The position numbers were made by a program, and so were the translations under genes. The notes under the pieces were generated by a model. The model did not search any database. It was not told where the DNA came from and was given only the letters and a program-made list of their open reading frames with translations. A DNA stretch of 64,000 bases from Sphingobacterium thalpophilum (GTDB lineage: Bacteria; Bacteroidota; Bacteroidia; Sphingobacteriales; Sphingobacteriaceae). Positions 17,709 through 25,726 of this stretch are shown here, piece after piece (the stretch's first letter is position 1; every line of letters begins with the position of its first letter). Where the stretch lies: the NCBI RefSeq assembly GCF_038396785.1, contig NZ_CP151087.1:5688568-5752567 (forward strand). Reading direction: 5' to 3'.

Positions 17709-17746
17709 AGTAAAACTTTCTCAATTCTTTCATATCAATCGCGATT

Positions 17747-17775
17747 AGCACTGAACCCCTCAGTGCTTTTTTATT
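17747..17775 (+). terminator. Terminator of the EEP-family gene
   Basis: AGCACTGA and TCAGTGCT pair around ACCCC, followed by six T and ATT. Confidence 0.88.
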
Positions 17776-17782
17776 GTGCATC

Positions 17783-17812
17783 AAAAAAGCCCCATAAAAT
17801 GAATTATGGAGC
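17783..17812 (-). terminator. Terminator of the ABC-F gene
   Basis: On the minus strand GCTCCATAA pairs with TTATGGGGC (one G-T pair) and is followed by six T. It stands back to back with the terminator of the converging gene. Confidence 0.88.
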
Positions 17813-17837
17813 CTTTATTAAATTGGGATAAATTATC

Positions 17838-19463
17838 TTATTTATACATTTCTTCACGTTGTGCTTTCACCACATCGCTATTAATGTATTCATCGTAAGT
17901 CATCAATTTGTCGATGATACCTTTCGGCGTCAATTCGATGATTCTATTTGCAACAGTTTCAGTCAATTCGTGGTCACGGGATGTGAACAACATTGATCCT
18001 TTAAAATCAGACATTCCATTGTTCAATGCAGTGATAGATTCCAAATCCAAGTGGTTGGTTGGTTCATCAAAGATTAGGAAGTTGGCACCTTGAAGCATCA
18101 TGCGAGAAAACATACAACGCATTTTTTCTCCCCCTGAAAGTACAGATACTTTCTTCATAACTTCTTCTCCAGAGAACAACATTTTCCCTAAAAATCCGCG
18201 TATAAATTGTTCGTCTGCCTCTGGGTTAGTTGTATAGTCTCTCAACCAATCGACCAAATTATCACTTTTTCCTTCGAAGAATGCGGCATTTTCAATCGGC
18301 ATATCGGCAGGAGTGATGGTCACGCCCCATTTGAATTCGCCACTGAAATCGGTGTCTCTACCAGTTATAATATCATAAAATGCTGTCGTAACCAATGAAT
18401 TTGGACCTAGAACAGCGATTTTATCGCCTTTATTAATCATAAAGGTAATATCTTTGAAGAATACCTCACCATTGACCGTTTTGCTTAATCCTTCGACTTG
18501 CAGCGTTTGATCTCCTGGTTCACGATTCATGGTATTGAACATGATGGCCGGATATTTACGGTTGGACGGTTTAATCTCGTCAATATTAATTTTATCCAAT
18601 GCTTTCTTACGAGAAGTAGCTTGTTTGGATTTGGAAGCGTTGGCAGAGAAGCGACGGATAAATTCCTGAAGTTCTTTCACTTTATCTTCCATTTTCTTGT
18701 TTTGATCAGAACGTTGCTTTAACGCTAATTGAGAAGATTCGTACCAGAACGAGTAGTTACCCGTATAGATTGTCATCTTACCAAAATCAATATCCACCGT
18801 ATGCGTACATACAGCATCCAAGAAGTGACGGTCGTGGGATACAACTAAGACGATTGCCTCGTAACTCGCTAAAAAATCCTCTAACCATGCGATGGTATTA
18901 ATATCCAAATCATTGGTAGGCTCATCGAGAATCAAAATATCTGGTTTGCCAAATAATGCTTGCGCTAAGAGTACGCGGACTTTTTGGTTACCGTCAATTT
19001 CAGAAACTAACTTATAATGTAGTTCTTCTTTAATGCCCAAACTGCTCAATAAAGTTGCGGCATTAGATTCGGCATTCCATCCATCCATTTCAGCAAAAAG
19101 ACTTTCCAGTTCGCCAGCACGTTCGCCGTCGGCATCAGAGAAATCCTCTTTCATGTAAATGGCATCTTTCTCTTTCATGATTTTGTAAAGCTCTTGGTTA
19201 CCCATCATGACAGTTTCAAGAACAGTAAACTCATCGAAAGCATAGTGATCCTGACTTAAAACAGACATGCGTTCGCCTGGCGTGAATGCCACTGAACCTG
19301 TCGAAGGATCAACTTCCCCTGAGATAATTTTTAAGAAAGTAGATTTACCTGCTCCATTAGCGCCAATAATACCGTAACAGTTTCCAGGTGTGAATTTTAG
19401 ATTGACATCTTCGAATAGTACACGTTTACCAAAACGAAGGGAGAGATTTGACACATTAATCAT
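17838..19463 (-). CDS. ABC-F ATPase, YbiT-like, with one degenerate ATP site
   Basis: Soluble twin-ATPase protein of the kind that binds ribosomes and helps translation; no membrane spans. The 541 residues align well with E. coli YbiT. NBD1 has Walker A GANGAGKST (near 34-42), Walker B ILILDEPTNDLD and the H-loop SHDRHF. The linker (SANASKSKQATSRKK, near 272-286) is typical of ABC-F. NBD2 has GPNSLVTTA where Walker A should be, with no GKS/T, and SRDHEL where the H-loop His is expected, but keeps LSGGEKMR and FLIFDEPTNHLD. NBD1 lacks a canonical LSGGE signature (VSEIDGNQKVR). So one composite site looks intact and the other lost. Confidence 0.88.
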   Translation of the reverse strand: MINVSNLSLRFGKRVLFEDVNLKFTPGNCYGIIGANGAGKSTFLKIISGEVDPSTGSVAFTPGERMSVLSQDHYAFDEFTVLETVMMGNQELYKIMKEKDAIYMKEDFSDADGERAGELESLFAEMDGWNAESNAATLLSSLGIKEELHYKLVSEIDGNQKVRVLLAQALFGKPDILILDEPTNDLDINTIAWLEDFLASYEAIVLVVSHDRHFLDAVCTHTVDIDFGKMTIYTGNYSFWYESSQLALKQRSDQNKKMEDKVKELQEFIRRFSANASKSKQATSRKKALDKINIDEIKPSNRKYPAIMFNTMNREPGDQTLQVEGLSKTVNGEVFFKDITFMINKGDKIAVLGPNSLVTTAFYDIITGRDTDFSGEFKWGVTITPADMPIENAAFFEGKSDNLVDWLRDYTTNPEADEQFIRGFLGKMLFSGEEVMKKVSVLSGGEKMRCMFSRMMLQGANFLIFDEPTNHLDLESITALNNGMSDFKGSMLFTSRDHELTETVANRIIELTPKGIIDKLMTYDEYINSDVVKAQREEMYK

Positions 19464-19723
19464 GCTGCAAAGATACGTTTTAATATTGTATTTTTAACTA
19501 TTTACGGTGATCAGTTTCAGGAGAAATTGAAGAGAGTAATGTTGGGGAAATCCACTGTTTTTAGCTTCTTTGGCAAACCTGTATGCGCTGAAATTTCAAT
19601 GGATGGAGAGGATCTTTGAAATGAAGCGTGAAATCCAGCAATGTGTGCAAATAATGAATTAATAAATTATAAATATTGTGCTGGTGATTTAAATTGGCTT
19701 CTTTTTTGTGGACAAGAGCTGAA

Positions 19724-20716
19724 ATGAAATCAATTATGAAAAGAAATAGAATAACGGGTGTCGTTATACTTGCAGTTGCTTTTTTATTTAATATCCAAGG
19801 AGCCTCGGCTCAATTTGGAGGGCTATTGGATAAGGCAAGCAAAGCCGTTGCTTCCAAGGGAAGCAAGGTACTTGGGCTGGATAAACTTTTAAAAGAGCCC
19901 GAAGCGATTAGTACAAGTTTTGAAGATGTAAATAGGAAGGGGGAGCAAATGCCCGATTTTCAAAATACGGCTGTTTATAAACCTTTACAAAATTTGCAAA
20001 AGAATGGCAATGATGGTTACTTATTGGAGGCTGGACATTTTGAAATGACCAATAAGAGCTATTGCTTGAAAGCGGGTACTTTTGCGCCTTCGAAAGGTGA
20101 TGGATATATGTATGCACCTACATTGGGCAAGAAGAGAGACGTGGTCATTGCAATTTTGAAAAGCGCTGAAAAGCACCCTGAAGTTGCGCAATCAGACATA
20201 CAGATGCTATTGTGGACGATCATTGCGAAGACAAAATTTATTGATTATTCGGGCCCGGTGAAAGAGACAGCCTTAAAATTGCTTACAGCTGAACAAATTT
20301 TACATTTGGAAGGTGGTGCACTCGGCGTTTTGCCATTTGACGTTGTCCAAAAGGCAAAAGACCAGATGCCACCGGCAGTACAGACAATCTTTGAAGCAGA
20401 AAATAATATTCGGCAGCTCGTTTCCTCAGGAAACTATTCGTACGCTGATTTTGAACAATATGCGATCTTAGCTGGTATGGCTGAGCCTCGTACGGACGTG
20501 CCAAGTGGTATTTGGACGCTTCATCCTGATGGTTATTATGTTCGTTATTATCCAAGTGGTTATGCGGTTACCAAAGTTCAGGTGTATGTCCCTCAAGAAC
20601 TGATTACAAAGTTGAATGGTAAGAAGCTTGTATACGATGCAACAGATGATATTGCCTGTCCGGCAAATACGGGGTCGCAACGATTAGCACAAACGAATGA
20701 ACCGATTCGTGATTAA
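19724..20716 (+). CDS. Secreted protein of unknown function
   Basis: I do not recognise a family. The start at 19724 gives a clean signal peptide (hydrophobic core TGVVILAVAFLFNIQG, cleavage after ASAQ near residue 33); a frame beginning TTG at 19694 would add ten unsuitable residues. The mature part of about 300 residues has a cysteine-bearing segment around YCLKAGTF, a helical middle (VVIAILKSAEKHPEV), and a region with paired Tyr (GYYVRYYPSGYAVTKVQVYVP) that looks like a beta-rich end. No lipobox. It ends 47 bases before a very long hairpin. Exported, probably periplasmic. Confidence 0.65.
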   Translation: MKSIMKRNRITGVVILAVAFLFNIQGASAQFGGLLDKASKAVASKGSKVLGLDKLLKEPEAISTSFEDVNRKGEQMPDFQNTAVYKPLQNLQKNGNDGYLLEAGHFEMTNKSYCLKAGTFAPSKGDGYMYAPTLGKKRDVVIAILKSAEKHPEVAQSDIQMLLWTIIAKTKFIDYSGPVKETALKLLTAEQILHLEGGALGVLPFDVVQKAKDQMPPAVQTIFEAENNIRQLVSSGNYSYADFEQYAILAGMAEPRTDVPSGIWTLHPDGYYVRYYPSGYAVTKVQVYVPQELITKLNGKKLVYDATDDIACPANTGSQRLAQTNEPIRD

Positions 20717-20762
20717 TATGTTGATTCATTGAAAGTTTGATGGGAAGTGAAGGGGATGTGGA

Positions 20763-20818
20763 AGGAAATTTAATGAATAAGGGAGATCTACTGATCTCCC
20801 TTATTCATTAAATTTCCT
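20763..20818. terminator. Perfect 26-bp hairpin between converging genes
   Basis: The arms 20763-20788 and 20793-20818 are exact reverse complements around the loop TACT. The right arm is followed by CTCTTTTG. It ends the rightward secreted-protein gene and also overlaps the last codons of the leftward 58-residue ORF, so that the small gene's 3' end lies inside the stem. Confidence 0.8.
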
Positions 20819-20977
20819 CTTTTGCCTCCTGTATAATATATAAACAATGACAATGATAGCGATGATTGCTAAAATAATGTAATGGGAACCTGAATGTTGG
20901 GTTTTATCCTCTGTCGTCTGCGCATATGTAAAATTTGCCACGAAAAGAAGCACCATGAAAATCCACTTCTTGCACAT
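20801..20977 (-). CDS. Small exported membrane protein, 58 residues
   Basis: ATG at 20975-20977 opens a frame of 58 codons. The product has a signal peptide (KKWIFMVLLFVANFTYAQ, cleavage after YAQ near 20), a short polar linker, one membrane span (YIILAIIAIIVIVYILY near 33-49) and a basic tail RRQKRK. This signal-linker-span-basic-tail layout is common for small Bacteroidota membrane proteins. The stop codon sits inside the right arm of the 26-bp hairpin. Function unknown. The stretch 20978-21277 upstream holds nothing else I can support. Confidence 0.6.
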   Translation of the reverse strand: MCKKWIFMVLLFVANFTYAQTTEDKTQHSGSHYIILAIIAIIVIVYILYRRQKRKFNE

Positions 20978-21277
20978 AATAAACGGTTTATTAACTATAG
21001 TAGCAAGCTAAGTATTTTTTGCAACAAAGTCAAATTAATTCGGTAAAAAATAAGTTAGATTTTTATGAAATTTTAAGGTATAACCTCTGTTTCTCACATT
21101 TGATTCGTTAGGTTCGAAAAATAAAAGGATAGGAGAGGAGCTTTACCACTGATAAAACACAGCTAATTCAGCTTTTTTACATTGGATATAGCTCCGGATA
21201 TTGTTTAGGGAATTCGGTAAATGGTCCTAAAAATCGTATCTTGTGAACCTTTGTAAGCGTTTTTAGATATTCAAATC

Positions 21278-22465
21278 ATGTCAAAACTTATCAATTTAAC
21301 TGTCTTTAGAGAGTTCTTAAAATCCAGCTTTGCAGGCGGAATTATACTTTTTTCCTGTGTTATTCTGGCATTGATCGTAGCAAATACATCATTGTATGCC
21401 AGTGTAATGGAATTTCTGAACCGGGAAGTAGGCTTTGAGAGCGATCATATTCATTTAAAATATTCGTGGTTGTTGTGGCTCAACGATGGTTTGATGGCGA
21501 TTTTCTTTTTACTGGTGGGCCTCGAGATAAAACGTGAAATTGTAGAGGGTGAACTCTCATCGCCAAGTAAAGCAATTCTGCCCATTTTGGCTGCGGTTGG
21601 TGGGGCGCTTTTGCCTGCCATCATTTATTTTGCATTAAATCAGGGAACCGATACTGCAAACGGCTGGGGAATCCCTATGGCAACGGATATTGCATTTGCT
21701 TTAGCAGTTATCACGCTTCTGGGAAATAAGGTACCTGCCAGTCTTAAGATCTTTTTGGCTGCGCTAGCGATTGTTGACGACCTACTTGCCATATTGGTTA
21801 TTGCGATCTTTTATAGCAATGGTATTCATGCGACCTATTTATTTATTGCTTTAGGTATATTTCTATTTTTGATCGTGTTAAATAAATTGGGCGTTAAAGC
21901 GATATGGGCTTACCTGATTCCGGGACTATTTATTTGGTACTTTGTTCACCACTCGGGTATTCATGCAACAATAGCTGGCGTGCTGGTGGCCATGACGCTG
22001 CCGACAACACCGGATGCGGAAGAATCTCCCTTGGAAAAACTTGAGCATCTATTGACCAAACCTGTCAATTTCATTATCATTCCTTTGTTTGCATTTGCGA
22101 ATACGCTTATTCCAATCCATGGGGAAATGATTGGTGGTTTGACTTCAAAATTGGGGATCGGTATTATCCTTGGCCTAATCGCTGGTAAATCAATTGGGAT
22201 ATTTTTGATCTGTTTTATTGCTAAAAAATTGAAGATTGCGCAATTACCGGAAGGGGCTGGCTGGAAACAGATTTTTGGTGTAGGTTTGTTGGGGGGAATC
22301 GGTTTCACGATGTCGATCTTCATCTCGATACTATCTTTTGATGATAGCATGCTGATTGAAGAAGCAAAGTTCGCGGTTCTGATCGCTTCTTTATGCGCTG
22401 GCTTGCTAGGCTATGTTGTTTTGAGCGCAGTGTCAGCCGCAAAGAAAACAGCGGTTATTGATTAG
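21278..22465 (+). CDS. nhaA: Na+/H+ antiporter NhaA
   Basis: Inner-membrane antiporter that expels Na+ in exchange for protons and so controls internal pH and salt. The 395-residue protein has about 12 spans and the hallmark motifs: LVGLEIKREIVEGEL (near 81-95), ATDIAFALAV with the Asp equivalent to E. coli D133, AIVDDLLAI with the ion-binding Asp pair (near 166-167), HSGIHATIAGVL (near 228-239) and GGIGFTMSIFI (near 346-356). Length is normal. Monocistronic as far as visible. Confidence 0.96.
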   Translation: MSKLINLTVFREFLKSSFAGGIILFSCVILALIVANTSLYASVMEFLNREVGFESDHIHLKYSWLLWLNDGLMAIFFLLVGLEIKREIVEGELSSPSKAILPILAAVGGALLPAIIYFALNQGTDTANGWGIPMATDIAFALAVITLLGNKVPASLKIFLAALAIVDDLLAILVIAIFYSNGIHATYLFIALGIFLFLIVLNKLGVKAIWAYLIPGLFIWYFVHHSGIHATIAGVLVAMTLPTTPDAEESPLEKLEHLLTKPVNFIIIPLFAFANTLIPIHGEMIGGLTSKLGIGIILGLIAGKSIGIFLICFIAKKLKIAQLPEGAGWKQIFGVGLLGGIGFTMSIFISILSFDDSMLIEEAKFAVLIASLCAGLLGYVVLSAVSAAKKTAVID

Positions 22466-22666
22466 ATTTTGAATAGATAGCAGTCGTATGCTTGGCTTAC
22501 GGGAATGTGTAGGACAGTTGTTTTTGGTCAAATTAATTACTGATTCTCTCATGGATTATTCCTATCTGGACATCTATTTGAAAGCGGATAACGAGCTATA
22601 GGTATTAATTTTAGACTTTTATGAATTAGATTTAGTAATTTAGGGCACAACAATAAAAACAATACG

Positions 22667-23893
22667 TTGAGATTTGATGAATTTGGCTTTGTTCCAGCTT
22701 TGGAAGAAGGTTTAGAAAGTATGATGTTTGAGGAGGCTACGCCGATCCAAGAACAGACCATCCCGATTATTAAAGAGGGAAAAGATATGATTGCCTGTGC
22801 ACAGACAGGTACAGGTAAAACAGCAGCTTATATGTTGCCGATCCTCGATGCAATAGCACGGAATTCAAGGGAATCTATCCTCGCTATTATCCTTGTTCCG
22901 ACCCGGGAACTTGCTATGCAAATTGACCAGCAGATTATGGGCATGTCTTATTATACGGGTGCAACATCCATAGCCATTTATGGTGGTGGTGATGGTATGG
23001 GGTATGAACAGCAAAAACGGGCCATACGAGAGGGGGTAAATATTATTGTTGCTACGCCGGGAAGGTTGATAAGCCATCTTACCTCCATGAAGATTGATCT
23101 CTCTCATTTAAGGCACTTTGTTTTGGATGAAGCCGATAGTATGCTGGATATGGGATTTCAAGACGATATCTTACGTATTGTAAGTTATCTACCGAAGAAA
23201 AAGCAGATGCTTTTGTTTTCGGCGACGATGCCGATGAAGATCAGGTCTTTTGCCCGAAAAATTCTGCAAGAGCCTGTGGAAGTCAATATTGCCATTTCTA
23301 AACCTTCGGAAGGGATAGATCAACGTGTATATCTTGCCTATGATCAACAGAAAATGGAGCTTCTAAAGAATATACTGAAGGATCCCAACTATGTATCTGT
23401 TATTATTTTTGCATCCCAAAAAACTACAGTCAAACTTCTCGCTCAGGAATTACAGAAGCAGGGGATTGATGCGGAGGGTTTCCATTCGGATCTCGAGCAG
23501 TCGAAACGGGAAGATATCATGGCCAGATTTCGGTCTCGTCAGGTACGGGTACTGGTAGGGACAGATGTGATATCTCGCGGTATCGATGTGGTGGGGATCA
23601 GTTTGGTCGTTAATTACGATGTTCCACCGGATCCGGAAGATTACGTACACCGTATTGGACGTACTGCGCGGGCAGCAACTACAGGAACAGCCATTACCTT
23701 TGTCAATGAGAAAGACCAAAACCGTTTCGCTCAGATTGAGAATTTAATAGGTTATCCGATTGAACAACTTCCATTGCCAGAGGGGTTTGAAGCGGGACCT
23801 ACTTACAATCCTGCCAAAAAGAATCCACAGCATAAGAAGAAGCGTTTCAATAGGAATAAAAATAAAAACTATCAGAAAGCTAAAAGAGCCTGA
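22667..23893 (+). CDS. DEAD-box RNA helicase
   Basis: ATP-dependent RNA helicase, RhlE/DbpA-like core. The 408 residues have the Q motif (FDEFGF ... EATPIQEQTIP), motif I AQTGTGKT (near 45-52), Ia PTRELA, Ib TPGR, II DEAD (near 151-154), III SAT, V GTDVISRGID and VI HRIGRTAR. The C-terminus is a short basic tail (KKKRFNRNKNKNYQKAKR), likely for RNA binding. The start is TTG at 22667; the next ATG would remove the aromatic residues of the Q motif, and no ATG lies upstream before a stop. A strong terminator follows. Confidence 0.93.
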   Translation: MRFDEFGFVPALEEGLESMMFEEATPIQEQTIPIIKEGKDMIACAQTGTGKTAAYMLPILDAIARNSRESILAIILVPTRELAMQIDQQIMGMSYYTGATSIAIYGGGDGMGYEQQKRAIREGVNIIVATPGRLISHLTSMKIDLSHLRHFVLDEADSMLDMGFQDDILRIVSYLPKKKQMLLFSATMPMKIRSFARKILQEPVEVNIAISKPSEGIDQRVYLAYDQQKMELLKNILKDPNYVSVIIFASQKTTVKLLAQELQKQGIDAEGFHSDLEQSKREDIMARFRSRQVRVLVGTDVISRGIDVVGISLVVNYDVPPDPEDYVHRIGRTARAATTGTAITFVNEKDQNRFAQIENLIGYPIEQLPLPEGFEAGPTYNPAKKNPQHKKKRFNRNKNKNYQKAKRA

Positions 23894-23898
23894 TCTTA

Positions 23899-23943
23899 AA
23901 ATACAAAGCCCCCATATGAGAAAAATATGGGGGCTTTGTATTT
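23899..23943 (+). terminator. Terminator, 19-bp stem, after the DEAD-box gene
   Basis: The arms 23899-23917 and 23925-23943 are perfect complements with a GC core GCCCCC/GGGGGC, loop GAGAAAA, and end in TTT. It is symmetrical enough to serve the converging VOC gene as well. Confidence 0.85.
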
Positions 23944-23965
23944 GAGTATATACTGTATTCAACTA

Positions 23966-24331
23966 TTATTCAACAGTCCATACGGCCAATTCATATCCGT
24001 CAGGATCCTGGAACTGAAATCTTTTTCCTCCGGGAAAGCTAAAAATATCTTTTAATATAGTCCCGCTAGCACGGATAATCTGATCACGCGTAGCCTGCAG
24101 ATCGTCGGCATAGATAACGACGAGAATACTGCCATTTATGGGGTCACCAAGTGTAAAACCACCATCAACATATTTTCCGCCAAAAGCCGTATATGCTGGC
24201 CCATAATCCGTAAACTCCCAACCGAAACTCGTTGAGTAGAATGCTTTGGCACGTTCAAGGTCGCTTGATACAAACTCAAGGTATTGGATCTGCTGGTTGA
24301 CAAATTTGTTTTCTGTACTGCTATTGCTCAT
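23966..24331 (-). CDS. VOC/glyoxalase-family protein
   Basis: A 121-residue single-module protein of the vicinal-oxygen-chelate superfamily. The start QIQYLEFVSSDLERAKAFYS (near 13-32) and the end FQDPDGYELAVWTV (near 107-120) are the two beta-alpha-beta-beta-beta halves, with the terminal metal-site Glu in the last strand. His at the usual first metal position is not obvious, so it may not bind metal like true glyoxalase I. Cytosolic; substrate unknown. Converges with the helicase gene. Confidence 0.8.
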   Translation of the reverse strand: MSNSSTENKFVNQQIQYLEFVSSDLERAKAFYSTSFGWEFTDYGPAYTAFGGKYVDGGFTLGDPINGSILVVIYADDLQATRDQIIRASGTILKDIFSFPGGKRFQFQDPDGYELAVWTVE

Positions 24332-24520
24332 AACGGAACTATCTATTTAATGTATATATAATAAATTGCTTGACCGGTTGTGCCGGTTTTGGAATTAAAA
24401 CCCGAACCGTCTCATAAATATAAGGCTTTGTTGAAAATGACACACATTTTTCTTTTCAACATGTTTTTTCGGGGCTACCTGTTTATCGGGGCTACCTGCT
24501 TGGCAAAAGGAGGAAACAAT

Positions 24521-24557
24521 ATTCATTTCCCAATCTTCGTTGGACTGGGAAATGAAT
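24521..24557 (-). terminator. Hairpin just after the EamA transporter gene
   Basis: ATTCATTTCCCA (24521-24532) and TGGGAAATGAAT (24546-24557) pair with 12-bp arms, 9 bases past the leftward stop codon at 24566. The same gap also has a 13-base direct repeat (24469-24481, 24486-24498) and a weaker 9-bp hairpin near 24429-24461. Confidence 0.6.
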
Positions 24558-24565
24558 GGAGGTTG

Positions 24566-25435
24566 TTAAGCGCTCTTTTTACTGCTGATCCAATACTGCA
24601 ATAACACAGATGAAACAACCAAAAACAGTCCAACATAGAAGGATAGGTTTAATTCTCTTGCTTCATTAAGAAGTAAAAAAGCAATCAAAATAGCATATAC
24701 TGGCTCAAGATTTAAGCTTAAGTTCAATGTAAATGCTGATATCTTCTTTAAGATTTCTGTAAATGCGAGATAGACTCCCACAGTGCAACATAAAGATAGG
24801 ATGATCAGATAGAAAATATCCAGGGCATTGGGAATGAAAGTGCTGATTGGATAGTGCTGAATGTAAAAAGGAAGTAGACATGCCAGCCCTATTGTTCCAC
24901 CGATCATTTGATAAAAGTTAATGCATATTGCATTGTACTTTTTGGTCAATTTTTCATTGTGAACCGCATAGAGTGAGGCAAAAGCCGGAGAAATTATCCC
25001 TAAGACTATGCCAAGCTGGTGTGAGGTATCGAAGTGAAATATCAGTGCTATCCCACACAACGTAAGTCCACTCAACAGAAGTTCAGACAATCTGAATTTC
25101 GTTTTATTGATCATCGGTGCAAAAATAGCGGTAAAAAAACTTGCCATACAGTAGCAGATCACGCCGATGGAAATGTTTGAATATTTGATGCTAGCATAGA
25201 ATAATAGCCAGGATGCTGTCAATAGTAGCCCATTTTTTGCAATATGCAGTTTCTCTTTGAACGTAAAATCTGTAGGTATTTTATACCATTTTAGAATAAA
25301 AAATAGGATAACGGCAGCTAAAAATACACGGTACCATGTGAGTATCCCCTCGTTGAGTGAAATCACTTTTCCAAATACGCCAGATAGTCCCAGGCACAGC
25401 ACAGCAAGGTGCAGCATGAAATATGAATGTTTCAT
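24566..25435 (-). CDS. EamA/DMT-superfamily transporter
   Basis: Ten-span inner-membrane transporter for an unknown metabolite. From the chosen start (ATG at 25433-25435, giving MKHSYFMLHL) the protein has 289 residues and two EamA repeats: the first begins HLAVLCLGLSGVFGKVIS and the second AISPAFASLYAVHNEKLTK-like (near residue 140). LNLSLNLEPVYAILIAFLLL near the end is the typical last conserved block. An upstream ATG at 25462 adds nine polar residues and seems less likely. No regulator beside it. Confidence 0.88.
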   Translation of the reverse strand: MKHSYFMLHLAVLCLGLSGVFGKVISLNEGILTWYRVFLAAVILFFILKWYKIPTDFTFKEKLHIAKNGLLLTASWLLFYASIKYSNISIGVICYCMASFFTAIFAPMINKTKFRLSELLLSGLTLCGIALIFHFDTSHQLGIVLGIISPAFASLYAVHNEKLTKKYNAICINFYQMIGGTIGLACLLPFYIQHYPISTFIPNALDIFYLIILSLCCTVGVYLAFTEILKKISAFTLNLSLNLEPVYAILIAFLLLNEARELNLSFYVGLFLVVSSVLLQYWISSKKSA

Positions 25436-25659
25436 AAGAAATTGTCTTCCAGTTCCGTCCATTAAGGACGAAAGGTTTTAAATAATAAAATTGATTGTAA
25501 ATAAGAAGCACAGAAAATCGGTCCATTTCTGATATTGGGCTTCAGTAATATAGAGAAAAAATATTACGCTATTGGAGGAGGAAGACAACTCGTTCTATTC
25601 ATCATATTTGTATTTACCCGAAGATAGGAAATTTTGGGCGCAGCTGCAAAAAAGGAATG

Positions 25660-25692
25660 AAAAAACCCCTAGAAAGTCTTTGGTTCTAGGGG
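25660..25692 (-). terminator. Terminator of RND efflux operon 1
   Basis: On the minus strand CCCCTAGAA pairs with TTCTAGGGG around a 9-base loop, then six T. It lies 35 bases after the outer-membrane factor stop. Confidence 0.88.
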
Positions 25693-25726
25693 CATATATT
25701 TAGTCAGTTGCCTTTATTTTGTGATT

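Noticed and set aside
24380..24604. 74-codon plus-strand frame (MPVLELKPEP...)
   Set aside because: It runs through the hairpins and direct repeat and into the antisense end of the EamA gene; no domain.
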